DNA of 6,544 nucleotides from an uncultured Clostridia bacterium (GCA_947169455.1 CAMVPV010000083.1:1-6544), one strand, 5' to 3'. Numbered from the stretch's first letter, positions 1 through 6,455 are shown. Translations and numbers: made by a program. Notes: generated by a model from the letters alone, not told the origin.

Positions 1-16
1 TGTGCTCTTCCGATCT
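1..16. other. Illumina TruSeq adapter remnant at contig end
   Basis: The first 16 bases, TGTGCTCTTCCGATCT, are identical to the 3' end of the TruSeq read-2 adapter as I know it. They sit at the extreme end of the window, which is where untrimmed adapter is left in an assembled contig. They should be treated as artefact. They contain no stop in the frame of the first gene, so an automatic gene caller would extend that protein with the spurious residues C-S-S-D-L or similar. Genomic sequence appears to begin at about base 17. Confidence 0.93.
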
Positions 17-17
17 G

Positions 18-314
18 TACATAGTCCTGATGCCGCTGACATACATCCTCTCGCATATCCTCACTGACAACGAGATGTTCCTGCCGAATATGCTCGCGGT
101 GCTGATATACGGCTGGATAACGGTCATCGCGTTCATCGGGCTGAAAGAGGTAAACAATTTCACGGTCAGAGAGACTTTCAAGGTCATATTCCTGACAGCA
201 TTTGCCGCGCTGATACTTGCGCTTCTCATATTCATAATCTACGTGCTGTGGGCGCAGGTGTTCGAGTTCATATTCGCGGTGATCGGCGAGGGGGTGTACC
301 GTCTTGGAAACTGA
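18..314 (+). CDS. YIP1-family integral membrane protein, C-terminal part (5' truncated)
   Basis: This is the C-terminal roughly 98 residues of a polytopic membrane protein. The real start is lost beyond the contig end; the ATG at 30 is only an internal methionine. Visible segments are a hydrophobic helix beginning Y-I-V-L-M-P-L-T, a second helix around M-L-A-V-L-I-Y-G-W, a short polar turn (G-L-K-E-V-N-N-F-T), and a third long helix from V-I-F-L-T to about F-A-V-I, ending with a charged E-G-V-Y-R tail. This pattern, and the 'LKE(V/T)..(F/Y)(T/S)' turn, match the Yip1 domain proteins that I recall beside carbohydrate ABC importers and DUF5696 genes in Clostridia. The role of bacterial YIP1 proteins in these operons is not established. 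The stop overlaps the start of the next gene by 11 bases, which suggests translational coupling. An N-terminal soluble or zinc-ribbon part may exist upstream but cannot be seen. Confidence 0.78.
   Translation, partial: YIVLMPLTYILSHILTDNEMFLPNMLAVLIYGWITVIAFIGLKEVNNFTVRETFKVIFLTAFAALILALLIFIIYVLWAQVFEFIFAVIGEGVYRLGN
288..294 (+). promoter_or_regulatory. ribosome binding site deciding a TTG start
   Basis: The purine run GAGGGGG lies inside the YIP1 reading frame and ends nine bases before the TTG at 304. It is the only good Shine-Dalgarno match here, and no in-frame ATG or GTG lies between it and the transmembrane helix of the next protein, so it fixes TTG 304 as the start. Confidence 0.62.
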
Positions 315-2571
315 AAAACGGAAAAAGCTCCTGCCGGGATTCATCATAGGTGCTGTGATCGCCGCAGTCATTATCGTGATCGTTCTGATCGCTGCGGCGG
401 GCGGCACGCAGACGGTAGCCGTCAAAGGAACGCATATCCATTCGGCGCCTTTACCGTCGGCGGGAAGCAGGGTAGATGCGAAGACGGATTACGTTCAGGT
501 CGCCGAGAGCGAGAATTACCGCCTCTGGTACTATGAGCCGCGGTTTTCGGTGAGGCTCGAGGACAAGAACACAGGAGCGGTAATCGAATCGACCGTCAGC
601 GATGAAAAGGACGACGGAAAGAACAACGCGAGCTGGACGGGCTATATGAAAAGCGGCATCGTCATAAACGCGATAGTCGGGACGCAGAACACCTATCAGG
701 CGGATCTCATAAACGTTCCGAACGAGATAACCACGAGCTATACCGACAACGGGATATATGCTGTCATCAGCTTCAAGGACAAATATCAGTTCGAGATAGG
801 CGTTGAAGTGACTCTTGACGGAGATGATCTTACAGTACGCATCCCGGACGAGTCCATAAAGGAAAACAAGGACGGGACATATATCAATACGATAAGCATT
901 TTCCCGTTCTTCGGATACACCTATCTTGACGAACAGAACGGATATATGCTCGTTCCAGACGGAAACGGGGCGCTGATATATCTCGACAACAAAGAGGGTC
1001 GCTATTCGACGGGATTTTCCGGGCTCATCTACGGCGCGGACGACGGACTTACGAGCCGCACCGCTGTCTCGACGCTTTGGGAAAAATATGAAACGGTGAC
1101 GGATTCCAACAGCGTTCTCGCGCCGGTCTTCGGAATGGCTCACCTTGACGACAGGGCAGCCTATCTCGGAATCGTCGAATCGGGAGACGAAAGATGCAGC
1201 ATCGAGGTCGTTCCGAACGGCGTAATGGTGGATTACAACCGCTGCTTTGCAAGATTTCTCCTGAGAGATGTTTTCGTTCAGCCGCTCAATCAGTCAAATT
1301 CGGGAACAGTCCCCGCAGTTGAGCAGGACAGGCTGCATTCCGACCTCTGTGTGCGCTACCGCCTGCTTTCGGGCGATGAAGCTGATTACTCCGGCATGGC
1401 GAACGCCTACCGCAGCTATCTCCTTGACAGTGGAAGGCTCGTGAAGCGCGATACTTCTTACATGACAAGGGTCGATCTCCTCGGGACCGAACGCGAAGAA
1501 TTTCTCATGGGAACAGCCGCGGTCACGATGACAACGGCAGATCAGGCAGGAGATATCCTCGAAGATCTGCGGACAGCGGGTGTGCAGAGCATCCTCACCG
1601 TCTATAAGGGATGGCAGAAAGGCGGGCTTTACAATGTCCCGATAACATCTTTCCGCGCAGACAGCCATATCGGCGGGAACGCTGCACTGAAAAGTCTGAT
1701 GCGCGACGAAGCACAGAAAGGGAGCCGCATTTACCTTTACGATGATGCGGTATCGGTGAACTCCGATACGCATTCGACCACCTACAATGTCATGAAAATG
1801 GTGAACAAGCGCACGTTCAAGAATGAGGTGAACGGAGAGGTATACGACACGTTCTACTATCTGATGCCTGGACGCACGGGAACGAACCTTTCGCGGTTCG
1901 CGGACGCTGCGGCAAACGCAGGCACGGGCAGTATCGCGCTTTCGGGAATGACCGGTACACTGTTTTCGTACAGCTCAAAGGGATCGTATTATTCCCGCAC
2001 CGACACTATGGACATCTACGAGGATGCAGCGGCGGCAGCGGCGGAAAAATGCAGCCTGCTGACCGAAACTCCGAACGCATTTCTCTGGAAATATTCCGAT
2101 GCGTTTCTCGATATGCCGCTCAGCTCGTCGGATTATCTTTATCTTGACCGCGACATACCGTTCCTTTCGATGGTGCTGAAAGGCATCGTTCCGACATATT
2201 CGGAATATGTGAATTTTGAAGCAAACAAGACCGAGAATTTCCTAAGAATGGCTGAATCTGGAGTTTATCCGTCGTTCTATGTGGCTGCGGAGGATTCCTC
2301 AAAGCTCATCTATACGAATTCTTCCGATCTGTATTCGCTCGAATATTCGTCCTACCGTGATACTATCGCGGAATATGATGCGGCTCTGAGGGCGCTTGCG
2401 GAGAAGACAAAGGATTCGTTCATCGTTTCGCATGAGATATACGATAACGGACTTGTTAAGGTGACATACGATAACGGGACATCGGTATATGTGAATTATT
2501 CCGACACGGCGCTGGACGGTGACGGGATTTCGGTTGATGCACAGTCATATGCCGTGACGGGAGGTGAGTAG
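304..2571 (+). CDS. DUF5696 domain protein, membrane-anchored and extracytoplasmic
   Basis: A 755-residue protein. The start is TTG at 304, supported by the upstream GAGGGGG; the next candidate, GTG 355, falls inside the membrane helix. After a basic N-terminus, residues about 10-33 form one transmembrane helix with no cleavable signal or lipobox, so the remainder should face outward. Marks I recognise from DUF5696 proteins are: a beta-rich N-terminal half; the G-Y-M-L-V-P-D-G-N-G-A-L-I motif at about 213-225; D-Y-S-G-M-A-N-A-Y-R-S-Y-L at 361-373; a barrel-like stretch with D-L-R-T-A-G-V and V-Y-K-G-W at 421-437; D-I-P-F-L at 617-621; and a C-terminal beta segment at 715-753. This layout recalls sugar-active TIM-barrel enzymes (beta-sandwich, barrel, C-terminal beta domain), but no catalytic pair can be assigned by eye. 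The neighbouring importer genes suggest handling of the imported carbohydrate. The function is unknown; enzyme versus binding scaffold is open. Confidence 0.85.
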   Translation: METEKRKKLLPGFIIGAVIAAVIIVIVLIAAAGGTQTVAVKGTHIHSAPLPSAGSRVDAKTDYVQVAESENYRLWYYEPRFSVRLEDKNTGAVIESTVSDEKDDGKNNASWTGYMKSGIVINAIVGTQNTYQADLINVPNEITTSYTDNGIYAVISFKDKYQFEIGVEVTLDGDDLTVRIPDESIKENKDGTYINTISIFPFFGYTYLDEQNGYMLVPDGNGALIYLDNKEGRYSTGFSGLIYGADDGLTSRTAVSTLWEKYETVTDSNSVLAPVFGMAHLDDRAAYLGIVESGDERCSIEVVPNGVMVDYNRCFARFLLRDVFVQPLNQSNSGTVPAVEQDRLHSDLCVRYRLLSGDEADYSGMANAYRSYLLDSGRLVKRDTSYMTRVDLLGTEREEFLMGTAAVTMTTADQAGDILEDLRTAGVQSILTVYKGWQKGGLYNVPITSFRADSHIGGNAALKSLMRDEAQKGSRIYLYDDAVSVNSDTHSTTYNVMKMVNKRTFKNEVNGEVYDTFYYLMPGRTGTNLSRFADAAANAGTGSIALSGMTGTLFSYSSKGSYYSRTDTMDIYEDAAAAAAEKCSLLTETPNAFLWKYSDAFLDMPLSSSDYLYLDRDIPFLSMVLKGIVPTYSEYVNFEANKTENFLRMAESGVYPSFYVAAEDSSKLIYTNSSDLYSLEYSSYRDTIAEYDAALRALAEKTKDSFIVSHEIYDNGLVKVTYDNGTSVYVNYSDTALDGDGISVDAQSYAVTGGE
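2026..2043 (+). repeat. tandem 9-base repeat encoding six alanines
   Basis: The 9-mer GCAGCGGCG occurs twice head to tail, encoding alanines 575-580 of the DUF5696 protein (E-D-A-A-A-A-A-A-E-K). It stays in frame and lies in a probable helix. It could vary in copy number by slippage without breaking the frame. Confidence 0.6.
2559..2565 (+). promoter_or_regulatory. ribosome binding site for the first permease
   Basis: GGGAGGT, formed by the last codons of the DUF5696 gene (V-T-G-G-E), stands eight bases before the TTG at 2574. No in-frame ATG or GTG is placed as well, so it supports the TTG start. Confidence 0.7.
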
Positions 2572-2573
2572 AC

Positions 2574-3656
2574 TTGGAAGACCGTAAAAAGCTGACCCGC
2601 TCGGAGAAAAAAGCCCTGAAAGAGCGCATGAAGCATCTGAAGTCGGGAAAGCTCGAAAAGCGGTACGCCCGCATGGGGTATATATTCATGATACCGTGGT
2701 TCATTGGCGCGGCGGTATTCCTCGCATATCCTCTGATAAGTTCGTTCTGGTATGCGCTGAACAATATCCGCATAACGCCGCTCGGAAGGATATTTACTTT
2801 CGTAGGTCATGCCAATTTTACTCAGATACTTATACAGGATCCTGATTTTCTGATATATCTTGTGGATTATCTGACCTCCACGATAATTTCAACGCCGATA
2901 ATCGTGGTGTTCGCGCTCATCATCGCGATGATGCTGAATATGAAGATAAAGGGCAAGGGCTTTTTCCGCCTGATATTCTTCCTGCCGGTCATCATCGTCA
3001 GCGGACCCATTCTCGGAATGCTCACTGCAGAGGGTGCGGGAAGCATCTCGGCGGTGGATATGCAGGCGGTCACCGCGGCGATAGGTTCGGTCCTCCCGAA
3101 GATAGTTGCGGATCCCGTTTCCGATGTTTTCGGGAATATGATAACGACGCTGTGGTACTCGGGCGTGCAGATACTCATATTCCTCTCGGGGCTTCAGAAG
3201 ATCGACAGATCAATGTATGAAGCAGCAAAGATAGACGGCGGTTCGGGCTGGGAATGCCTCTGGAAGATAACGCTCCCGAACCTGCGTTCGATGATACTTC
3301 TTAACACGATATATACCGTCGTGTTCATCTCGAACAACAGCGACAATCCCATAATCAATCTCATACAGGAATCCATGTTCTCGGGAACAAAGGAAAAGGG
3401 ATATGGATACGCCTCGGCTATGGCGTGGCTGTATTCGGCGGTGGTGCTGATACTTGTCGGGCTGTTCGCGCTGCTTCTCGCAAGCAGGAAGGATCAGTAC
3501 GAAAAGCAGGTAAAACGCGCCGTCAAGGCAAGAAAGAAAGAGATACGGGATCACAGAAGGATAGAAAGGAGGAACCGCAGAAATGCCGCAAGGATCGAGC
3601 GCAGACGCGCACAAGGGAAGATCACCTCGCACACAACGAACAGGGACGACTACTAA
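2574..3656 (+). CDS. carbohydrate ABC transporter permease, CUT1 family (MalF/LplB-like)
   Basis: The first inner-membrane channel subunit of a sugar importer, 360 residues. The TTG start lies two bases after the DUF5696 stop and is served by GGGAGGT, so the pair is probably translationally coupled. After a basic cytoplasmic N-terminus (1-32) there are about six membrane helices, near 34-58, 103-122, 132-150, 190-206, 238-253 and 283-303. The permease signature for docking to the ATPase is clear: E-A-A at 216-218, Gly 222, and L-P at 234-235. The loop at about 151-189 between helices is long and should face outward, where it could meet the binding protein. The C-terminal tail after residue 304 is unusually long and rich in Arg/Lys, especially 319-347, and its last 24 codons overlap the next gene. 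The ligand cannot be told from sequence; CUT1 members usually carry di- or oligosaccharides or modified sugars. Confidence 0.93.
   Translation: MEDRKKLTRSEKKALKERMKHLKSGKLEKRYARMGYIFMIPWFIGAAVFLAYPLISSFWYALNNIRITPLGRIFTFVGHANFTQILIQDPDFLIYLVDYLTSTIISTPIIVVFALIIAMMLNMKIKGKGFFRLIFFLPVIIVSGPILGMLTAEGAGSISAVDMQAVTAAIGSVLPKIVADPVSDVFGNMITTLWYSGVQILIFLSGLQKIDRSMYEAAKIDGGSGWECLWKITLPNLRSMILLNTIYTVVFISNNSDNPIINLIQESMFSGTKEKGYGYASAMAWLYSAVVLILVGLFALLLASRKDQYEKQVKRAVKARKKEIRDHRRIERRNRRNAARIERRRAQGKITSHTTNRDDY
3565..3572 (+). promoter_or_regulatory. ribosome binding site inside the upstream permease gene
   Basis: AAAGGAGG ends ten bases before the ATG at 3583. It is a near-consensus Shine-Dalgarno site, and in the first permease frame it reads partly as the consecutive Arg codons AGG-AGG. 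It supports the early start of the second permease and the 74-base overlap. Confidence 0.7.
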
Positions 3657-4593
3657 GAAGCTCACTAAGGAAAGATTCAGGCGGTATATGCTCGGCACAA
3701 AGGACAGAGAAGGCTTCCTGAAGCAATTCACGGTATATGCCCTGCTTATCTGCATCGGGTTCATATACACACACCCTATACTGCACATGATATCTGGCAG
3801 CCTGATGACCCTTGACGACCTTCTCGATTCCTCGATAAAATGGCTCCCGAGCTCCTTCAATCTTGAAAATTTCAAGCAGGCGGCTCAGAGCATGGATTTC
3901 TGGAAGGCATTGTGGCAGAGCACCGTTATTGCGGGAGTTCCCACGATATGCAATCTCATATCATGTTCGGTGACGGGATACGCTCTCGCAAGATTTGATT
4001 TTCCCGGCAAGAAGATAGTCATGGGAGTTATCATACTCAGCTTCGTTCTCCCGAGCCAGATAACCATGATACCGACCTATGTCCTCTATTCAAGGCTCGG
4101 GATACTCAACACGATATGGGCATTCGTTCTTCCCGCGCTTTTCGCTCAGGGGTTCAAGGCACCGATCTTCATACTGATATTCTGGCAGTTCTTCCGTCAG
4201 ATACCGAAGGTGCTGATAGAAGCATCAAGGATAGACGGCGCGGGTCATTTCCGTTCGTTCTTCAAGATAGCGCTCCCGAGCGCAGCTCCCGCATTCATAA
4301 CCGTTGCGCTGTTCTCGTTCGTGTGGTATTGGAACGAATCCTATCTCACGGAGCTTTACGTTCACGGCGTTTACGGACAGTCGGACTGGACTACTCTTGT
4401 CGTACAGCTCGACAACTTCGCGGCTAATTATTCGAGCTATCAGCAGACAGCGACGAATGCCGCGACAAATCTCAACGAATCCATAAATATGGCAGGAACT
4501 CTCCTGAGCATACTGCCGCTTATGATACTTTATTTCGTATTGCAGAGATACTTCGTCGAAAGCATCGACAGAACAGGAATCACGGGCGAATGA
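3583..4593 (+). CDS. carbohydrate ABC transporter permease, CUT1 family (MalG/LplC-like)
   Basis: The second channel subunit, 336 residues from ATG 3583. That start has a strong AAAGGAGG at a 10-base spacing. The alternative, ATG 3688 (Met 36), has only a poor AGGCGG three bases away and would drop the conserved-looking basic segment K-K-L-T-K-E-R-F-R-R before the first helix. Residues 1-24 are polar and low in complexity, being the shadow of the overlapping upstream gene. Membrane helices lie near 48-66, 112-137, 146-164, 172-200, 236-250 and 304-321. The EAA-type ATPase-docking loop is E-A-S at 213-215, Gly 219, and L-P at 231-232. The stretch at about 260-303 before the last helix is a long polar, Asn/Thr/Ser-rich loop predicted outside. 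It should pair with the preceding permease as a heterodimer. No ATPase gene is next to it. Confidence 0.93.
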   Translation: MPQGSSADAHKGRSPRTQRTGTTTKKLTKERFRRYMLGTKDREGFLKQFTVYALLICIGFIYTHPILHMISGSLMTLDDLLDSSIKWLPSSFNLENFKQAAQSMDFWKALWQSTVIAGVPTICNLISCSVTGYALARFDFPGKKIVMGVIILSFVLPSQITMIPTYVLYSRLGILNTIWAFVLPALFAQGFKAPIFILIFWQFFRQIPKVLIEASRIDGAGHFRSFFKIALPSAAPAFITVALFSFVWYWNESYLTELYVHGVYGQSDWTTLVVQLDNFAANYSSYQQTATNAATNLNESINMAGTLLSILPLMILYFVLQRYFVESIDRTGITGE

Positions 4594-4619
4594 CGGTTCC
4601 GTGACAAAAAAGTGATTTA

Positions 4620-4735
4620 TCTGCCGGTGCTCCGCTCTGCTCATATTCTATGAATGCTCTTTCCTCCTTGTGCTGCGCGGACCGGCCGGAAACAGTCTGC
4701 GGGTAAGGATATGAGCGGTGCGGAACACCGGCGGA
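4620..4735 (+). repeat. long imperfect inverted repeat (stem-loop)
   Basis: The left arm 4620-4646 can pair with the right arm 4709-4735. In the 24-base core (4623-4646 with 4709-4732), 21 positions pair perfectly, one is a G-U pair, and two are mismatches (4630/4725 and 4636/4719). Three more pairs, one of them G-U, extend it outward. The 62-base interior has its own possible stem, 4676-4682 with 4695-4701, around a 12-base loop. No T run follows immediately, so it is not a standard terminator. Confidence 0.72.
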
Positions 4736-4755
4736 CGGCAAATATTTTTATAATC

Positions 4756-4761
4756 GGAGGG
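4756..4761 (+). promoter_or_regulatory. ribosome binding site of the solute-binding protein gene
   Basis: GGAGGG stands five bases before ATG 4767, a strong match. The CCTCC at 4663-4667 in the leader is complementary to its GGAGG, so the site could be masked in one fold of the message. Confidence 0.75.
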
Positions 4762-4766
4762 TAAAT

Positions 4767-6431
4767 ATGAACAGGAAAAAGATGATCGCGCTTTTACTGG
4801 CGCAGTGTATGTCTCTCGGGCTCCTCGCAGGCTGCGGAAGCAGCTCGGGAAATACTGGAAATACGGGCGGTGCGGCAAATACGGGTGCTTCGGGAGATAC
4901 CGGCAGCACCGCAGCGGAGGCTCCTTCGGGAAACAGCGGGAGCGCAGCATCGGTGACTAACGACTATGAGCTCATTACCGTTGACGGCAGCCAGCATCAG
5001 TACAAGAAGTACAAGGATATGACGTCCGACAATATCTCGCTGACCTATTTCCATTTCGATCAGGACGAAACGGTCAAGCTGCTTGCAGACCGGTTCATGC
5101 AGATATATCCGAACATAACGGTAAACGTTCAGTATGAGAACGTCGCAACATATAGCACTACGCTCGGAACGCTCGTGAGCAACGGGCAGGCTCCCGATAT
5201 CATAATGCATTCCGGCTGCGACTGTGCGCTTTCCAATCAGCTGCTTGCGGACATCTCCGCATATTACAACAGCGATGACGAGACCAAAGATCTTGCTGAT
5301 ACCGTAAATAACGCAAAGCTCGGCACATATCACCTCGAGGGAGGTCAGCGCTACAGCGTTCCCGTGAAATTCTTCCCCGGAGCGATGTTCATAGACCGCA
5401 ATGTGCTCGAGACACTCAATCTCAAGGTCCCCACGCAGAACTGGACATGGTCGGAGATGATACAGCTCATAAAGGATGCAACAGTCCTCAATTCTCCCGA
5501 CGGAAAGGCATACTACGGTCTCGGTTACTATAACCGCCTCGATTCCTATTACGGCATTGCCGCAAGACAGGATATCATCGGTGAGTTCGGATTCAACGGT
5601 AAGGTATTCGACCTCAGCGAATGGGCGATAGGCGAACAGGAATTCTCAAATCTCAAGCTCGGCGGATATATCGCTCCCTCGACCGAAACTCAGGAAATGG
5701 AAGACTGGTGCGGCGACTGGGAAGGCTGGGCAGGAAATACAGGCCATGCGGCGATATTCTCCGAGGCGTTCTGGACATTCCAGAACACATGGAACACTCC
5801 GTCTTATAAGGAATCCTATAATCTTGACATAGTTCCGTATGTTATCCCGGCAGTATCTGAGGCTGATGCGGGTGCTAGTCATCATTCGATAGCAACCATA
5901 GACTACGGTGGAATAACCACATCCTGCAAGCATGTACGCGAGGCTTATGAGCTCCTCAAGTTCATGGCATACGGTATTGACGGCTGGTACACACGCTGTG
6001 AGATCTATGCCGACGAAAGTATAGTAAACGCTATGGGTACAGCTCTCAAGTATGACGTTATGCCTGTTCCGATCACAAAGGATCAGGGCGTATGGGACGA
6101 ATACATCAAGGTTTTCTGCGCCGGCATGGACGATGAGCATACCGGGCTCTGGAGAGAATACTTCAAGTCCTGCATGCAGCCTATCTCGTTCGGCTGGACT
6201 AGTATAGCGGGCTACTGGAACTTCTGCGACGAGTACTTCAACAGCATCGGCATCCACGACCTTGTTGACAACGGCACCGCACAGGCTGCCGACTATGTCG
6301 AGGAAGCGAACCGCAAGGCCAACTACTATCACGCACAGGCAATGCTCGACTATTTCGGACCCGGTGCTTACAATGTTCTGACGGAATCGGAGATCGCCGA
6401 GTATGAGAAGATGAAGGCCGACAATCAGTAA
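4767..6431 (+). CDS. extracellular solute-binding lipoprotein of the sugar ABC importer (SBP family 1)
   Basis: The ligand-capturing subunit, 554 residues. The N-terminus is a lipoprotein signal: basic N-R-K-K, a hydrophobic core, and lipobox L-L-A-G-C with the lipid-bearing cysteine at 23. Residues 24-62 form a flexible Gly/Ser/Thr/Ala linker with repeated N-T-G units. The mature domain (about 88-540) has the family 1 binding-protein pattern: L-T-Y-F at 92-95, the amphipathic L-A-D-R-F near 106-110 followed by Y-P-N-I-T-V-N-V, A-P-D-I-I at 142-146, Y-S-V-P-V at 196-200, and W-T-W-S-E-M near 226-231. A tryptophan-rich stretch, W-C-G-D-W-E-G-W at 314-321, is a candidate sugar-stacking surface. 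The protein is longer than many 400-450 residue relatives and carries eight cysteines in the mature domain. It follows both permeases, which makes it their likely partner. The ligand cannot be assigned. Confidence 0.92.
   Translation: MNRKKMIALLLAQCMSLGLLAGCGSSSGNTGNTGGAANTGASGDTGSTAAEAPSGNSGSAASVTNDYELITVDGSQHQYKKYKDMTSDNISLTYFHFDQDETVKLLADRFMQIYPNITVNVQYENVATYSTTLGTLVSNGQAPDIIMHSGCDCALSNQLLADISAYYNSDDETKDLADTVNNAKLGTYHLEGGQRYSVPVKFFPGAMFIDRNVLETLNLKVPTQNWTWSEMIQLIKDATVLNSPDGKAYYGLGYYNRLDSYYGIAARQDIIGEFGFNGKVFDLSEWAIGEQEFSNLKLGGYIAPSTETQEMEDWCGDWEGWAGNTGHAAIFSEAFWTFQNTWNTPSYKESYNLDIVPYVIPAVSEADAGASHHSIATIDYGGITTSCKHVREAYELLKFMAYGIDGWYTRCEIYADESIVNAMGTALKYDVMPVPITKDQGVWDEYIKVFCAGMDDEHTGLWREYFKSCMQPISFGWTSIAGYWNFCDEYFNSIGIHDLVDNGTAQAADYVEEANRKANYYHAQAMLDYFGPGAYNVLTESEIAEYEKMKADNQ
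4836..4952 (+). repeat. low-complexity linker-coding repeat in the lipoprotein gene
   Basis: Irregular copies of AAATACKGG-like units encode N-T-G, G-A and S-G steps (residues 24-62) directly after the lipidated cysteine. Such linkers give the binding domain reach from the membrane. Repeat copy number may differ between strains. Confidence 0.6.
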
Positions 6432-6444
6432 ACAATGTAATTAT

Positions 6445-6455
6445 CCCGCTTCGGG
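6445..6455 (+). other. small GC hairpin between two lipoprotein genes
   Basis: CCCG, loop CTT, CGGG: a four-pair stem 13 bases after the stop of the binding-protein gene. It is followed by GAAAAATA rather than a T run, so it is not called a terminator; it may slow 3' decay of the upstream message. Confidence 0.3.

Larger units (their letters stand above)
4594..4766 (+). other. structured intergenic leader before the binding-protein gene
   Basis: These 173 bases hold no gene and are the only sizeable gap in the operon. Their main content is the inverted repeat described separately, an anti-Shine-Dalgarno-like CCTCC at 4663-4667, an AT-rich stretch at 4741-4754, and the ribosome binding site. 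I see no convincing -35/-10 pair and no stem followed directly by a T run, so neither a promoter nor an intrinsic terminator is called. A plausible role is mRNA processing or stability control that sets the binding protein above the permeases. Confidence 0.5.

Noticed and set aside
451..1143. 230-codon open frame on the minus strand inside the DUF5696 gene
   Set aside because: No ribosome site or recognisable domain, Arg/Val-rich shadow composition, wholly antisense to a well-supported gene.
2320..2333. TCTTCCGATCTGTA, repeating 11 adapter-end bases plus three more found at the contig start
   Set aside because: It could signal an adapter-mediated chimera, but it reads in frame as S-S-D-L-Y inside a continuous DUF5696 protein with family features on both sides, and only 11 bases of adapter are present. 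Chance similarity is the simpler reading; read mapping across 2320-2333 would settle it.
3210..3875. 221-codon open frame on the minus strand across the permease junction
   Set aside because: Antisense to both conserved EAA-loop permeases, no family resemblance; a coding shadow.
4580..4605. TCACGG...CCGTGA inverted repeat at the end of the second permease gene
   Set aside because: Only six pairs, overlapping the coding end and followed by an A run, not a T run; too weak to call as a regulatory site or terminator.
4620..4750. Intrinsic terminator between the permease and the binding-protein gene
   Set aside because: The stem is long with a 62-base interior, and the short T run (4745-4749) is about 10 bases past the stem rather than directly after it.
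4749..4754. Perfect TATAAT box before the binding-protein gene
   Set aside because: It ends one base before the GGAGGG ribosome site, so a transcript from it would start within or after that site, and no -35 hexamer lies 16-18 bases upstream. Likely just AT-rich leader.
5646..6332. 228-codon open frame on the minus strand inside the binding-protein gene
   Set aside because: Antisense shadow of a clear lipoprotein gene with no start signal or domain.
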